This document shows positions 16,667-26,121 of a stretch of 64,000 nucleotides of DNA, in pieces (positions within the stretch are counted from its first letter, which is position 1; every line of letters starts with the position of its first letter). A program made the translations under genes and the position numbers. Origin of the DNA: Brucella grignonensis (GTDB lineage Bacteria; Pseudomonadota; Alphaproteobacteria; Rhizobiales; Rhizobiaceae); the NCBI RefSeq assembly GCF_002252505.1, contig NZ_NNRL01000157.1:62001-126000 (forward strand), written 5' to 3'. The notes under the pieces are model-generated. The model saw only the letters and a program-made list of their open reading frames with translations, was not told where the DNA came from and searched no databases.

Positions 16667-19201
16667 ATGCGTACTTCTAAATGGGTCGCTGTGCTTTATG
16701 GCCTGATCGTATTGATCGGTGTCATTATCGCCTTGCCCAACTTCTTCACACAGCAGCAACTCGACGCGTTGCCGTCATGGTTCCCGAAACGGCAGGTTAC
16801 GCTCGGCCTCGACTTACGTGGCGGTTCCTATCTCGTTCTCGAAGTGGATGCGGCGACCCTCAAGAAAGATCGCCTGCGCACGTTGCTCGATGACGCCCGC
16901 AGCAAGCTGCGCACCGAACGTATCCAGCCACAGTCGATCCGCGCTGTCGGTGATGCAGTTATTGTGAGCATCCCGGATGCCGATCAGCGTGCAAAGGCCG
17001 ACACTGCACTGCGCACGCTGATTTCGCAGGTTAATACCAGCGGCTTCGGTACAGCGATCAACGATATCGACGTCACTTCCAGTGACAATCAGATTCGTCT
17101 GACGCTGACGGAAGCAGGCTTCAACTATCGTCTGGACTCGGCTCTTCAGCAGAGCCTTGAAATCATCCGCCAGCGTGTGGATCAGGTCGGCGTTGCCGAA
17201 CCATCGATTCAGCGTGTGGGTTCCGACCGTATCGTTGTTCAGCTTCCAGGTCTTCAGGATCCAGCACAGCTTCGTCAGCTTCTTGGAAGCACTGCGAAGA
17301 TGAGCTTCCACATGGTAGCGGACGCCAATCCGAATGATGCACCGCCTCCAGGTGTCAGCATCCTTCCGGATTCCAAAGATCCGAACATCAAATATCCGAT
17401 TGAGGATCAGATCGCCCTCTCCGGTGAGCGCCTGACTGATGCCCGTGCTGGCTTTGATCAGCGCACCAACGAACCAATCGTCTCGTTCCGTTTCGATAGC
17501 CTTGGCGCACGTCAATTCGCGGATATTACGACCAAGAACGTCAATCGTCCTTTTGCGATCGTTCTTGACGGCAAGGTGCTGAGTGCACCGGTTATTCGTG
17601 AGCCGATCACAGGTGGTAACGGTCAGATCAGCGGCAGCTTCACAGTTCAGGACAGTGTTGTTCTTTCCGCACTCTTGCGTGCTGGCGCCCTGCCAGCTCC
17701 GCTAACTGTTATCGAAGAACGTACAGTTGGACCGGATCTTGGCGGCGACGCCATCAAAATGGGTCTCGTCACAGGTATCATCGGCTTCGTTCTCGTAGCC
17801 GTTTTCATTCAGCTCCTCTACGGCGTCTGGGGTACGATTGCCAACGTAGCACTCCTGCTTCATACCTTGCTGACCTTCTCCGCGTTGAGCCTTATCGGAG
17901 CGACGCTGACATTGCCGGGTATCGCTGGTATCATTCTCGGTATCGGTATCGCGGTTGATGCGAATATTCTTATTAATGAACGTATCCGTGAAGAAACGCG
18001 AAGAGGCTTGGGCGCTATGGCCGCTCTCGACAAGGGCTTCCACGCGGCTTTCTCGACCATTGTGGATGCGAATGTTACCTCGCTGATTTCTACCCTGCTG
18101 CTCTTCACATTTGGCACAGGTCCGGTACGCGGTTTTGCGATCACCATGATGCTCGGTATCGCAATCTCCATGTTCACCGACGTGACACTCGTCCGCATGG
18201 CGATGGCTTGGTATGTTCGCAAGCGTAAGCTGAAAGTGCTTGTCATTGAGCCATTCCTGAAATTCGTTCCCGAAAAGACGAATATCAACTTCATGAATGC
18301 GCGCTTTATCGGCATTGGTGTTTCGATTGTTCTGTCGATCCTGTCGATTGGTCTGTTTTTCAAGCCCGGCCTCAATTACGGCATCGACTTCAAGGGCGGT
18401 ATTCAGGCTGAAATCGTTACATCACAGCCTGCCAATCTGGCGCAATTGCGTGAAAAGCTTGGTACGCTGGGGTTGGGTGAAGTTGCACTCCAATCAGCCG
18501 GTAGCCCAAATGATGTTCTGATCCGTATCCAGCGTCAGGATGGCGGTGAGGAAGCGCAAACGGTTGCCGTCAACAAAATGCGCGAAGCCGTGACTGAACT
18601 CGATGCTGGCGTAAAGATCGAACGCACCGAAGTTGTCGGACCGAAGGTTTCCGGCGAGCTTGCTCGCTCCGGCTTCATCGCCGTCGTGCTTTCAGCGCTC
18701 GGCATGCTGATCTATCTTTGGTGGCGCTTTGAGTGGTTCTTTGCGATGGGCGCGATTATCACGCTTGTCCTCGATACCACAAAAATGGTCGGTTTCTTCG
18801 CGTTGTTCCAGCTCGACTTCAACCTGACGGCCATCGCAGCACTTCTGACCGCTATCGGTTATTCTGTAAACGATAAGGTCGTGGTTTATGACCGCATGCG
18901 TGAAAACATGCGTCTCTATAAATCAAAGCCACTGCGCGAGATCGTCGATATGAGTATCAATCAGGTGCTCATCCGCTGTATTTATACATCGACGACGACA
19001 TTCCTGTGTATGCTTCCAATGGCCATATGGGGCGGCAGCGCCGTTCACAATTTTGCCGTGCCGATGCTGTTTGGTATCTTCATTGCGACTTCATCGTCGA
19101 TCTTCATTGCAGCACCTATCCTGCTTCTGCTGGGTAACTGGTGGCAGCACCGCCAGGAAGCCCATCGGGCTCTTGAAGACAACGCCGCAGCGCAGAAGTA
19201 A
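16667..19201 (+). CDS. secDF: Fused protein translocase subunit SecDF
   Basis: This 844-aa protein joins SecD (about residues 1-515) and SecF (about 530-844) in one chain, with 12 predicted membrane segments and two periplasmic P1-type domains. The SecD conserved start is VTLGLDLRGGSYLVLEVD, and the SecF counterpart is LNYGIDFKGGIQ. Both have GIAVDANILINERIREE-like or SVNDKVVVYDRMRENMR motifs with the proton-pathway Asp/Arg. SecDF uses the proton gradient to help pull proteins out of the SecYEG channel. Fusion is common in Hyphomicrobiales. No yajC is adjacent in this window. Confidence 0.97.
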   Translation: MRTSKWVAVLYGLIVLIGVIIALPNFFTQQQLDALPSWFPKRQVTLGLDLRGGSYLVLEVDAATLKKDRLRTLLDDARSKLRTERIQPQSIRAVGDAVIVSIPDADQRAKADTALRTLISQVNTSGFGTAINDIDVTSSDNQIRLTLTEAGFNYRLDSALQQSLEIIRQRVDQVGVAEPSIQRVGSDRIVVQLPGLQDPAQLRQLLGSTAKMSFHMVADANPNDAPPPGVSILPDSKDPNIKYPIEDQIALSGERLTDARAGFDQRTNEPIVSFRFDSLGARQFADITTKNVNRPFAIVLDGKVLSAPVIREPITGGNGQISGSFTVQDSVVLSALLRAGALPAPLTVIEERTVGPDLGGDAIKMGLVTGIIGFVLVAVFIQLLYGVWGTIANVALLLHTLLTFSALSLIGATLTLPGIAGIILGIGIAVDANILINERIREETRRGLGAMAALDKGFHAAFSTIVDANVTSLISTLLLFTFGTGPVRGFAITMMLGIAISMFTDVTLVRMAMAWYVRKRKLKVLVIEPFLKFVPEKTNINFMNARFIGIGVSIVLSILSIGLFFKPGLNYGIDFKGGIQAEIVTSQPANLAQLREKLGTLGLGEVALQSAGSPNDVLIRIQRQDGGEEAQTVAVNKMREAVTELDAGVKIERTEVVGPKVSGELARSGFIAVVLSALGMLIYLWWRFEWFFAMGAIITLVLDTTKMVGFFALFQLDFNLTAIAALLTAIGYSVNDKVVVYDRMRENMRLYKSKPLREIVDMSINQVLIRCIYTSTTTFLCMLPMAIWGGSAVHNFAVPMLFGIFIATSSSIFIAAPILLLLGNWWQHRQEAHRALEDNAAAQK

Positions 19202-19281
19202 TCTCATTGCCGGGCATGGTTTCGACTATGCCCGGCTTTCCATGACAATCTTATAAGACTGAAGAACGGGAAGGCATCCCT

Positions 19282-21072
19282 ATGCCCCATGACACGCCTT
19301 TGATTGCGACAATCGTCATTGGGTTATGTCTGGCTTTTATTTTCGGCACCATTGCCACCCGTCTTAAAATCTCTCCCCTTGTCGGCTATTTGCTTGCTGG
19401 TGTCATCGCTGGCCCGCATACACCCGGTTTCGTTGCCGATCAGGAACTCATTCTCCAACTGGCTGAAATTGGCGTTATTCTGCTGATGTTCGGCGTTGGG
19501 CTTCACTTCTCCCTTAAAGATCTTCTCTCGGTGAAAGCCATTGCGGTTCCCGGGGCGCTGGCCCAAATCGCGGCAGCAGCGGCATTGGGTACAGCTCTTG
19601 GTCTGGCGCTTGGCTGGGACGTGAAAGCCGGGCTGGTTTTTGGCCTTGCACTCTCGACTGCAAGTACCGTGGTCCTTTTGCGCGCAATGCAGGATCTTCG
19701 TCTCATCGATACTGAACGGGGACGCATTGCTATCGGCTGGCTCATTGTCGAAGATCTGGCCATGGTCATGGCGCTGGTACTTCTGCCTGCGCTTGCAAGT
19801 ATCGGTGGCCAAACCGACCATGCCGCAGCAAGCAATCCGATCATCGAATGGCTTGGCCTTGGTATTAGCGGCATTATTCTTTTCACTATCGCGAAGGTTG
19901 CCGTTTTTGTAGCGCTCATGCTGGTGGTGGGGCGCAAGGTAATCCCATGGATTTTGAACGTCATCGTGCAGACCGGCTCGCGCGAACTTTTCCGACTGGG
20001 TGTTCTTGCCATTGCGCTCGGTGTCGCCTTCGGTGCGGCCCATCTTTTCGGTGTGTCTTTCGCACTTGGCGCATTCTTCGCAGGCATGGTGATGAGCGAG
20101 TCCGAGCTCAGTCATCGGGCTGCAGAAGAATCCTTGCCGCTGCGTGACGCTTTCGCGGTTCTGTTCTTCATTTCCGTGGGCATGTTGTTTGATCCCATGA
20201 GTCTCATCCGCGATCCCCTGCCCCTGATTGCAACCCTCGCCATCATTTTGGTTGGAAAATCAGTCGCTGCGTTTTTCATCGTCCGCGCTTTTCGCCGACC
20301 GGTCGGCACTGCTCTGACCATTTCGGCAAGCCTCGCACAGATCGGCGAATTCTCGTTCATTCTGGCCGGGCTCGGTGTCAGCCTCAATCTGTTACCACCC
20401 GAGGGTCGTGATTTGATTCTCGCTGGCGCAATCCTGTCCATCTTCCTCAATCCAGTCATGTTCATCGTCGCTGAACGGATGCGACCATGGATTGAGAAGC
20501 GTATGGGCAGCGGCATAACCTCGGCAGAATCGAACGAAACAAACTTAGATGTATCCGAACCAGCCCCGCTGCCGCTGACTAGTCTCAAACAACACACGAT
20601 CGTTGTCGGTTATGGCCAAATCGGCCAGCGTGTGGCCGCAAGCCTTCAGGAAAAGCACATGCCTTTCCTCGTCATCGAAGATTCGCCCAAGATTTATTTC
20701 AGATTGAAAGAAATCGGCATTGAAGCTATTGCGGGTAATGCCGCTGATGCTGAAATATGGAGGGCGGCGAATCCGGAGGAAGCGATCAATCTTGTGATTG
20801 CTATACCAAATGCATTTGAGGCGGGACGTGCAACATCGCTCGCCCGTGCGGCGAACCCGAGCTTACACATCATTGTGCGCGCCTGTTCGCCAGCTGAAGC
20901 ACAATATCTGCGCGATCTTGGTGCAGACTCCGTCATTCTGGGTGAAGCGGAAATCGCCGGAGCCATGGAGAGAGCGATTATAAATGAGAAGCGGAGCGAG
21001 AGCCTTCAAACACCTCACGCACCATTTGGACCACTGGTGGAAGCAAAAGGGATGGAACCCAACGCTACCTAA
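19282..21072 (+). CDS. Kef/YbaL-type monovalent cation:proton antiporter
   Basis: This 596-aa CPA2-family protein has a 12-13-segment exchanger domain (residues 1-385, with SPLVGYLLAGVIAGPHTPGF near the start) and a C-terminal RCK/TrkA-N domain from about 430. The RCK domain shows a dinucleotide-binding VVGYGQIGQRVAASL. Such proteins exchange potassium or sodium for protons and are gated by the RCK domain. The closest named relative by layout is YbaL. AGGCATCCC-type spacing before ATG gives only a modest ribosome site. It follows secDF by 80 bp but need not be in its operon. Confidence 0.9.
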   Translation: MPHDTPLIATIVIGLCLAFIFGTIATRLKISPLVGYLLAGVIAGPHTPGFVADQELILQLAEIGVILLMFGVGLHFSLKDLLSVKAIAVPGALAQIAAAAALGTALGLALGWDVKAGLVFGLALSTASTVVLLRAMQDLRLIDTERGRIAIGWLIVEDLAMVMALVLLPALASIGGQTDHAAASNPIIEWLGLGISGIILFTIAKVAVFVALMLVVGRKVIPWILNVIVQTGSRELFRLGVLAIALGVAFGAAHLFGVSFALGAFFAGMVMSESELSHRAAEESLPLRDAFAVLFFISVGMLFDPMSLIRDPLPLIATLAIILVGKSVAAFFIVRAFRRPVGTALTISASLAQIGEFSFILAGLGVSLNLLPPEGRDLILAGAILSIFLNPVMFIVAERMRPWIEKRMGSGITSAESNETNLDVSEPAPLPLTSLKQHTIVVGYGQIGQRVAASLQEKHMPFLVIEDSPKIYFRLKEIGIEAIAGNAADAEIWRAANPEEAINLVIAIPNAFEAGRATSLARAANPSLHIIVRACSPAEAQYLRDLGADSVILGEAEIAGAMERAIINEKRSESLQTPHAPFGPLVEAKGMEPNAT

Positions 21073-21130
21073 AGCATGACTCCCAAAAGTTGGAATCAGT
21101 CTTGGGATAAAGGCAAGCAACGAAATTGTT

Positions 21131-21170
21131 AAAGCGCATCACATGAACACGGATAAAAAAGATGCGCTTT
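21131..21170. repeat. Short palindromic element
   Basis: AAAGCGCATC pairs with GATGCGCTTT across a 20-nt interior. It resembles the ends of the dispersed repeat but the middle differs. Confidence 0.45.
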
Positions 21171-21207
21171 AAAGGATCAGAACGACAGATGAGAAAAAGG
21201 GGAAAAC

Positions 21208-21237
21208 ATGCGAATTGAATGTGCGGTGGCCAGTTAA
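21208..21237 (+). CDS. Possible 9-codon leader ORF coupled to the UPF0104 gene
   Basis: ATG 21208 has an excellent ribosome site (AAAAGGGG, 5-6 nt upstream) and encodes MRIECAVAS. Its TAA stop shares the A of the next gene's ATG (TAATG). This layout suggests translational coupling. Whether the peptide is made is unknown. Confidence 0.35.
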   Translation: MRIECAVAS

Positions 21238-22184
21238 TGAAATTCAAGGATTATGTCTGGCCTGTAATAGGCATCTGTGCAGTCGCTATTTCAGCATGGC
21301 TTCTCTATCGGGAATTGCGCAGCATCTCTCTCGATGACGTTCTGGACAGTCTTTATGCAATCCGCACTCATCATTGGTTACTTGCGGCAGCTTCGGCGCT
21401 TCTCGCCTATAGTTCGCTTGCAGGCTACGACCGTATCGCACTTCTTCACCTGCGCCGTAAAATATCCTGGCTCTTTATCGCACTTTGCTCGTTTACGACC
21501 TATGCGTTGTCACACAATATTGGCGCATCGGTTGTCTCCGGCGCCGTTGTTCGCTATCGCGCTTATTCCTCGCAAGGAATGCCGGGCAGTGAAATTGCGG
21601 TGCTGATTGCCTTCTGTTCCTTCACCTTTATTCTTGGTGTGATCATAACCTCCAGCATCGTCCTGTTGCTGGAACCGCATATTCTGATGCGGTTCAATGC
21701 CGATCTCACGCCGACAGTATCGATTGTCATTGCGCTGTTGATGCTGGCTTTTGTGCTGCTCTATATCTTTGGCAGCTGGTTACAGCTGCGCCCCTTGCAG
21801 ATTGGTAAGTTTCGTCTGGAATATCCGCGCCTGCCTGTTGTGACCCAACAGCTCATCGTGGCTCCACTCGAACTTATCGGTGCTGCTGGCATTATTTATT
21901 TCGCACTTCCAGAAGCGGGAAACCCCGGCTTCCTGATCATTCTTGGCATCTTTCTCGTCTCGTTTTCAGCAGCCCTCATATCCCATGCACCCGGTGGGCT
22001 GGGTGTTCTCGAGCTGGTATTCCTGACCGGTCTGCCGGATATGGATCAGGCTGATGTTCTGGCAGCTCTTATCGTCTTCCGCCTGCTTTACCTTCTGATA
22101 CCATTCGCGATATCGCTGATCGTGGTTCTGGTTTTCGAGAAGTCGCAATTCGTTCTGCGCTGGAACGATAAACGAAAGAAGTAA
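21237..22184 (+). CDS. UPF0104/YbhN-type membrane protein (lysyl-PG synthase TM-domain family)
   Basis: This 315-aa protein has about eight membrane segments and the family landmark SHAPGGLGVLELVFL (about residues 250-265), preceded by the SHNIGASVVSGAVVRYR loop. The fold corresponds to the flippase-like membrane half of MprF, without the aminoacyl-transferase half, so lipid handling is likely but not proven. ATG 21237 is chosen over ATG 21219 because it overlaps the stop of a short leader ORF with a strong ribosome site; both are in frame. A terminator follows 8 bp after the stop. Confidence 0.82.
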   Translation: MKFKDYVWPVIGICAVAISAWLLYRELRSISLDDVLDSLYAIRTHHWLLAAASALLAYSSLAGYDRIALLHLRRKISWLFIALCSFTTYALSHNIGASVVSGAVVRYRAYSSQGMPGSEIAVLIAFCSFTFILGVIITSSIVLLLEPHILMRFNADLTPTVSIVIALLMLAFVLLYIFGSWLQLRPLQIGKFRLEYPRLPVVTQQLIVAPLELIGAAGIIYFALPEAGNPGFLIILGIFLVSFSAALISHAPGGLGVLELVFLTGLPDMDQADVLAALIVFRLLYLLIPFAISLIVVLVFEKSQFVLRWNDKRKK

Positions 22185-22191
22185 CGCCTGA

Positions 22192-22222
22192 GAGGCGGGT
22201 ATAATTTTCACTTACCCGCCTC
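22192..22222 (+). terminator. Terminator of the UPF0104 gene
   Basis: GAGGCGGGTA pairs with TACCCGCCTC around 11 nt. The following sequence is A/T-rich but has no long T-run. Confidence 0.7.
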
Positions 22223-22344
22223 ATATTGAATTAATTTTCCTTAAAATAGCATCAAACAGCCCTTATCTTGGAAACTGTTTTGCGTGACCTCCCATTGCGA
22301 AGCAAAACCAGCCTCCCAAGGCTCTTTCCAAGAGGAACTAACGC

Positions 22345-22908
22345 ATGCCTGCGACATTGATTATCCCCGGTTACAAGGGATCGGAAGCAGGCCACTGGCA
22401 GCGCCAATGGTTGCATGACGATCCGTCAGCAGTGCTCGTCGAACAGGACGACTGGCACTATCCGGTGCTATCCGATTGGATGCACGCGCTCGAAGCTAAA
22501 CTCGCCGAAAACCCCGGCGCGGTTCTGGTTGCCCACAGTCTTGGTTGTATTCTTGTTTCGCATCTCGCAAGCCGTCCAGCTGCAGCTCACGTCGCAGGCG
22601 CTCTTCTGGTCGCGCCAGCAGACGTTGAAACCATGGCCCGCAAAGACAGTCGCTTTGCGAGTTTCGCTCCCCTACCGCGTCATGAGCTGGCTTTCCCGTC
22701 GATCGTCGTTGCAAGCCGCAATGACAATTATATGAGTTTCGCCAAGGCAGAAGCACTGGCGAATGTCTGGGGCTCAGGCTTCGTTGATGTTGGCCATGCA
22801 GGACACATCAATGTGGAAAGCGGTTTCAACCGCTGGCCTGAAGGCTCAATCCTCGCCTCTTCGCTTCACCGCGAGCCGATAACACACACGCTCTCCCAAG
22901 CAGCGTGA
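22345..22908 (+). CDS. RBBP9/YdeN-family serine hydrolase
   Basis: This 187-aa alpha/beta hydrolase keeps the compact RBBP9 layout: TLIIPGYKGSEAGHWQ at the start, nucleophile Ser65 in AHSLGC, Asp127 in SRNDNYMS, and His154 in HAGHINVESGF, completing a Ser-Asp-His triad. The natural substrate of this family is mostly unknown; esterase activity is usual. The gene stands alone, convergent with the sulfate operon, with a shared terminator between them. Confidence 0.88.
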   Translation: MPATLIIPGYKGSEAGHWQRQWLHDDPSAVLVEQDDWHYPVLSDWMHALEAKLAENPGAVLVAHSLGCILVSHLASRPAAAHVAGALLVAPADVETMARKDSRFASFAPLPRHELAFPSIVVASRNDNYMSFAKAEALANVWGSGFVDVGHAGHINVESGFNRWPEGSILASSLHREPITHTLSQAA

Positions 22909-22913
22909 CCGCG

Positions 22914-22943
22914 AACCGCCCGTGACAATAGAAACGGGCGGTT
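22914..22943. terminator. Terminator between the hydrolase gene and cysW
   Basis: AACCGCCCGT pairs with ACGGGCGGTT around 10 nt and is followed by TCCTTTTT on the plus strand. It should end the hydrolase transcript and may also end the convergent sulfate operon. Confidence 0.85.
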
Positions 22944-22949
22944 TCCTTT

Positions 22950-23783
22950 TTAGCTATGCTGCTTGCGTTCAAGCCAGATTTTGAGAACGAGCGTCAGAAG
23001 CGCAATGCCAGCCAATGTTGAAGCGGCAGCAAAAGCGCCGGCAACATTATAGTCGTTGAACAGAAGTTCGACCTGCAGCGGTAGCGTGTTGGTCTTTCCA
23101 CGAATAGCGCCCGATACCACGGACACCGCACCAAATTCACCCATGACACGTGCATTGCAAAGCACAGCGCCATAGAGCAGCGCCCATTTGATATTGGGCA
23201 GCGTGACATAGAAAAATGTCTGCCACGCATTGGCACCGAGTGTAAGGGCCGCCTCTTCCTCATCACTGCCCTGCACTTCCATCAGCGGAATGAGCTCACG
23301 CGCCACGAAAGGCGATGTCACAAACAGACTCACCAGAAAGATGGCCGGAACCGTGAACATGATCTTCACATCGTAGGATTCGAGCAGCGGCCCAAGCAGC
23401 CCCTGCGAACCATAGAGGAAGAGATAGGTCACGCCGGCAACGATCGGAGAAACCGAGAACGGGATTTCCACGAAGGTGATCAGCAACCTGCGGCCCGGGA
23501 AGCGGAACTTCGTGACGAGCCATGCAACACAGACACCGAACGCCATATTGATCGGCACGACTACAATTGCGGTCAGAATAGTCAGCCAGACGGCATGCAA
23601 CGTATCGGGTTTGAGGATTTCACCGAAAAAGACGCCAACACCTTTGCTGAACGCATAGGAGAAAATAAGCGCCAGCGGTGCACCAATACAAATGATCGAC
23701 AGGATGGTCGCAAGCCAGATCAACAGATTGCGCACTGGTCCGGGCGCATTTCGCGCCTGCAGGCTCGCACTAACGGTCTGCAT
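22950..23783 (-). CDS. cysW: Sulfate ABC transporter permease CysW
   Basis: This 277-aa inner-membrane permease has six predicted segments and the EAA-type coupling loop (EEEAALTLGANAWQTFFYVT, about residues 175-195) that contacts the ATPase. With CysT it would form the channel for sulfate or thiosulfate. Its start overlaps the end of cysT by 14 bp, a clear sign of one mRNA. In most relatives cysA (ATPase) comes next; here the operon stops at a terminator and the next gene is a convergent hydrolase, so the ATPase must be encoded elsewhere. Confidence 0.94.
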   Translation of the reverse strand: MQTVSASLQARNAPGPVRNLLIWLATILSIICIGAPLALIFSYAFSKGVGVFFGEILKPDTLHAVWLTILTAIVVVPINMAFGVCVAWLVTKFRFPGRRLLITFVEIPFSVSPIVAGVTYLFLYGSQGLLGPLLESYDVKIMFTVPAIFLVSLFVTSPFVARELIPLMEVQGSDEEEAALTLGANAWQTFFYVTLPNIKWALLYGAVLCNARVMGEFGAVSVVSGAIRGKTNTLPLQVELLFNDYNVAGAFAAASTLAGIALLTLVLKIWLERKQHS

Positions 23784-24606
23784 AACGAAGCTGCCTTGCC
23801 TGAATGAGATTGGTCACGAGAAGCATGAAGAACGCCATCAGCAACATGACGGAGGCCAGCGCTGCGGCTGCAGGATAGTCATATTCGTCAAGCCGTATAA
23901 AGACGAGCAGCGACGTCACTTCCGTTTCAAAGGGCAGATTGCCGGAGATGAAAACAATTGATCCGAACTCGCCCAGACTGCGCGCAAATGACAGCGACGC
24001 GCCAGCCAGAAAAGCTGGGAAAATGGTTGGCCAGATGATGTGTGAGAATATCTGCCACGAACTGGCCCCCAAACTGCGTGCGGCCTCTTCTACATCCGCA
24101 CTCATGTCTTCCAGTACTGGCTGTACGGTGCGAATGACAAAAGGAATGCTGGTGAAGAACATCGCGATCATGATGCCGAGCGGCGCATAAGCAACCTTGA
24201 TACCCAACGGCTCCAAAAACCGCCCGAACCAACCATTCGGCGCAAACAACGTCACGAGCGCCAAACCGGCAATTGCAGTCGGAAGCGCAAATGGCAGGTC
24301 AACAGCTGCATCGATCAATCGCTTGCCCGGAAACTGATAGCGTGACAGCACCCAGGCTAACAGCAAGCCAAACAGACCGTTGAGAATCGTGGCAACAGCG
24401 GCAGCACTTAACGTGATGCGATAGGTTGCCAGTGCGCGATCCGATGTGACGATGGTCCAGAAATCGCTCCAGCCAAGGCTTGCAGTTTTAAGGATCATTG
24501 CCAGAAGAGGCAGGGCTACGATGATAGCCAGATAAAGCAAAGTGCAGCCAAGGGTCAGTCCAAACCCCGGCAGCACCGAATTGCGTTTCATGCTCAGAAG
24601 CGACAC
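23770..24606 (-). CDS. cysT: Sulfate ABC transporter permease CysT (CysU)
   Basis: This 278-aa permease pairs with CysW. It has six membrane segments and an EAA loop around VEEAARSLGASSWQIFSHI. I used the GTG start at 24606 (GGAAAAA about 8 nt upstream, product starting MSLLSMKRN); ATG 24591 is in frame but has a crowded ribosome site. It lies 54 bp after the binding-protein gene and overlaps cysW, so the order is binding protein, cysT, cysW. Confidence 0.94.
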   Translation of the reverse strand: MSLLSMKRNSVLPGFGLTLGCTLLYLAIIVALPLLAMILKTASLGWSDFWTIVTSDRALATYRITLSAAAVATILNGLFGLLLAWVLSRYQFPGKRLIDAAVDLPFALPTAIAGLALVTLFAPNGWFGRFLEPLGIKVAYAPLGIMIAMFFTSIPFVIRTVQPVLEDMSADVEEAARSLGASSWQIFSHIIWPTIFPAFLAGASLSFARSLGEFGSIVFISGNLPFETEVTSLLVFIRLDEYDYPAAAALASVMLLMAFFMLLVTNLIQARQLRYADR

Positions 24607-24660
24607 TGGATTTTTCCAATAGAAAGGCGAGAGCTGGGTGCTCTCGCCAGATAGTCTTGT

Positions 24661-25665
24661 TTACTTAGCCGTGAAGAGCTGATCAAGCACGCCGCCTTCG
24701 GCAAAGTGATCTTTCTGCACTTTCGCCCAACCGCCGAAAGCATCCTCGACGGTTACGAGGCGTACGTCCGGATAAATATCCTTGTGCTTGGCAATCACAT
24801 CCTTGTCGTGAACACGGTTGAAGTTCTGCGCAAGAATCTCCTGACCTTCCGGTGCATAGAGGTAGTTGAGATAAGCTTCTGCAATCTTGCGTGAACCGCG
24901 TTTGTCGACGACCTTATCAACGACAGTGACTGGGAACTCGGCCAGAAGGCTCACTTCAGGCACCACAACATCGTACTTGTCTTTGCCCAGAACCTTTTCG
25001 GTGCCGCGTGTTTCAGCTTCAAAGGTTACAAGAACATCGCCAATGCCGCGTTCGGCAAAAGTCGTCGTCGCGCCACGACCGCCAGTATCGAACACGGGCA
25101 CATTCTTGAAGATCTTGCCGATGAACTCATGAACCTTTTCCTGATCGCCTTTGAAAGCTTCATTGGCATAGGCGGTAGCCGCCAGATAGGTATAGCGCGC
25201 ATTGCCCGAGGTTTTTGGGTTCGGGAAAATGACCTTCACGTCATCACGAGCAAGATCATCCCAGTTCTTGATGCCCTTCGGATTGCCTTCACGCACGAGA
25301 AAAGCCGGGAACGAGTAATAAGGCGAGGAATTATTCGGCAAACGCTTCTGCCAATCGGCAGGGATCAGATCGCCCTTGTCATGTAAGACCTGCACGTCCG
25401 TCACCTGATTGAAGGTAACAACATCGGCTTCCAGACCTTCGAGAATGGAACGAGCCTGCTTGGATGAACCAGCGTGAGACTGATTGACGGTGAGGTCTTC
25501 ACCCGTCTTGGCCTTCCAGTCAGCCACGAACGCCTTGTTGACCTGCTCGTAAAGCTCACGCGCGATGTCATAGGAAACGTTGAGGATTTCCTTTGGCTCT
25601 TGCGCATGAACAGGAGCCGCACCCAGACCAAGCGCTACTGCCGCATATAGAATAATTTTCTTCAT
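24661..25665 (-). CDS. sbp: Sulfate/thiosulfate-binding protein
   Basis: This 334-aa periplasmic protein has a signal peptide (MKKIILYAAVALGLGAAPVHA, cleaved before QEPKE) and the family pattern LNVSYDIARELYEQ, VNQSHAGSSKQA and VFPNPKTSGNARYTYLAA. It delivers sulfate or thiosulfate to CysTW; the two ligands cannot be told apart from sequence. The MKK start at 25665 is preferred over an in-frame start six codons upstream because AGAAGGG lies 8 nt before it. The upstream region has a near-palindromic AAATCATTGATTT at 25760-25772 that could bind a regulator. Confidence 0.93.
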   Translation of the reverse strand: MKKIILYAAVALGLGAAPVHAQEPKEILNVSYDIARELYEQVNKAFVADWKAKTGEDLTVNQSHAGSSKQARSILEGLEADVVTFNQVTDVQVLHDKGDLIPADWQKRLPNNSSPYYSFPAFLVREGNPKGIKNWDDLARDDVKVIFPNPKTSGNARYTYLAATAYANEAFKGDQEKVHEFIGKIFKNVPVFDTGGRGATTTFAERGIGDVLVTFEAETRGTEKVLGKDKYDVVVPEVSLLAEFPVTVVDKVVDKRGSRKIAEAYLNYLYAPEGQEILAQNFNRVHDKDVIAKHKDIYPDVRLVTVEDAFGGWAKVQKDHFAEGGVLDQLFTAK

Positions 25666-25878
25666 AGACTGCACCCTTCTCACTTTGCTTGCGCAAAGTG
25701 CCCGTAAATCGACTTCTGTTGGGAAACAAATCTACAGAGAGACAAGCAAGAATCAATCTAAATCATTGATTTAAATATATAAACTACTTTCATAGCTGTT
25801 CTTGGAAACCTCATCTAACGGCAAAAGTAGCCTGAGAATATTTTTCCAAAGACAGGCAAAAATACGCAATAAAAACGA

Positions 25879-25908
25879 GAAAGCCGGAAGCTTTCGCTCC
25901 CGGCTTTC
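25879..25908. terminator. Bidirectional terminator downstream of the 62-aa gene
   Basis: GAAAGCCGG pairs with CCGGCTTTC around a 12-nt loop. T-rich flanks occur on both strands: TCGTTTTTATT in the minus direction and AACTTTTTTC in the plus direction. Confidence 0.82.
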
Positions 25909-25932
25909 GAAACTTTTTTCATTGCTTAGATG

Positions 25933-26121
25933 TTACCAAAATCCACGATGCTGCCAGCACCACAGAAAATTTTGCTCGCCGCGATCTAGACGGCTACGAC
26001 GACGCTCGGCGATTTCTTCGGCGTTCAGCTTCATGCCACGCCAAGGCTGCTCCAGATAGGCCGTCAGACGAAGCACAACATCTTTTACACTTAGCACCAG
26101 CAATTGAAGTTTGCGGTTCAT
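25933..26121 (-). CDS. Small hypothetical protein (62 aa)
   Basis: This short basic protein starts MNRKLQLLVLSVKDVVLRLT, a possible amphipathic or membrane-touching helix. It continues with a charged AEEIAERRRSRLDRGE helix and ends in an aromatic tail, FLWCWQHRGFW. I do not recognise it. The gene looks real because GGAGG sits 5 nt before ATG 26121 and a good terminator follows 24 bp after the stop. A start four codons upstream is less likely. Confidence 0.6.
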   Translation of the reverse strand: MNRKLQLLVLSVKDVVLRLTAYLEQPWRGMKLNAEEIAERRRSRLDRGEQNFLWCWQHRGFW

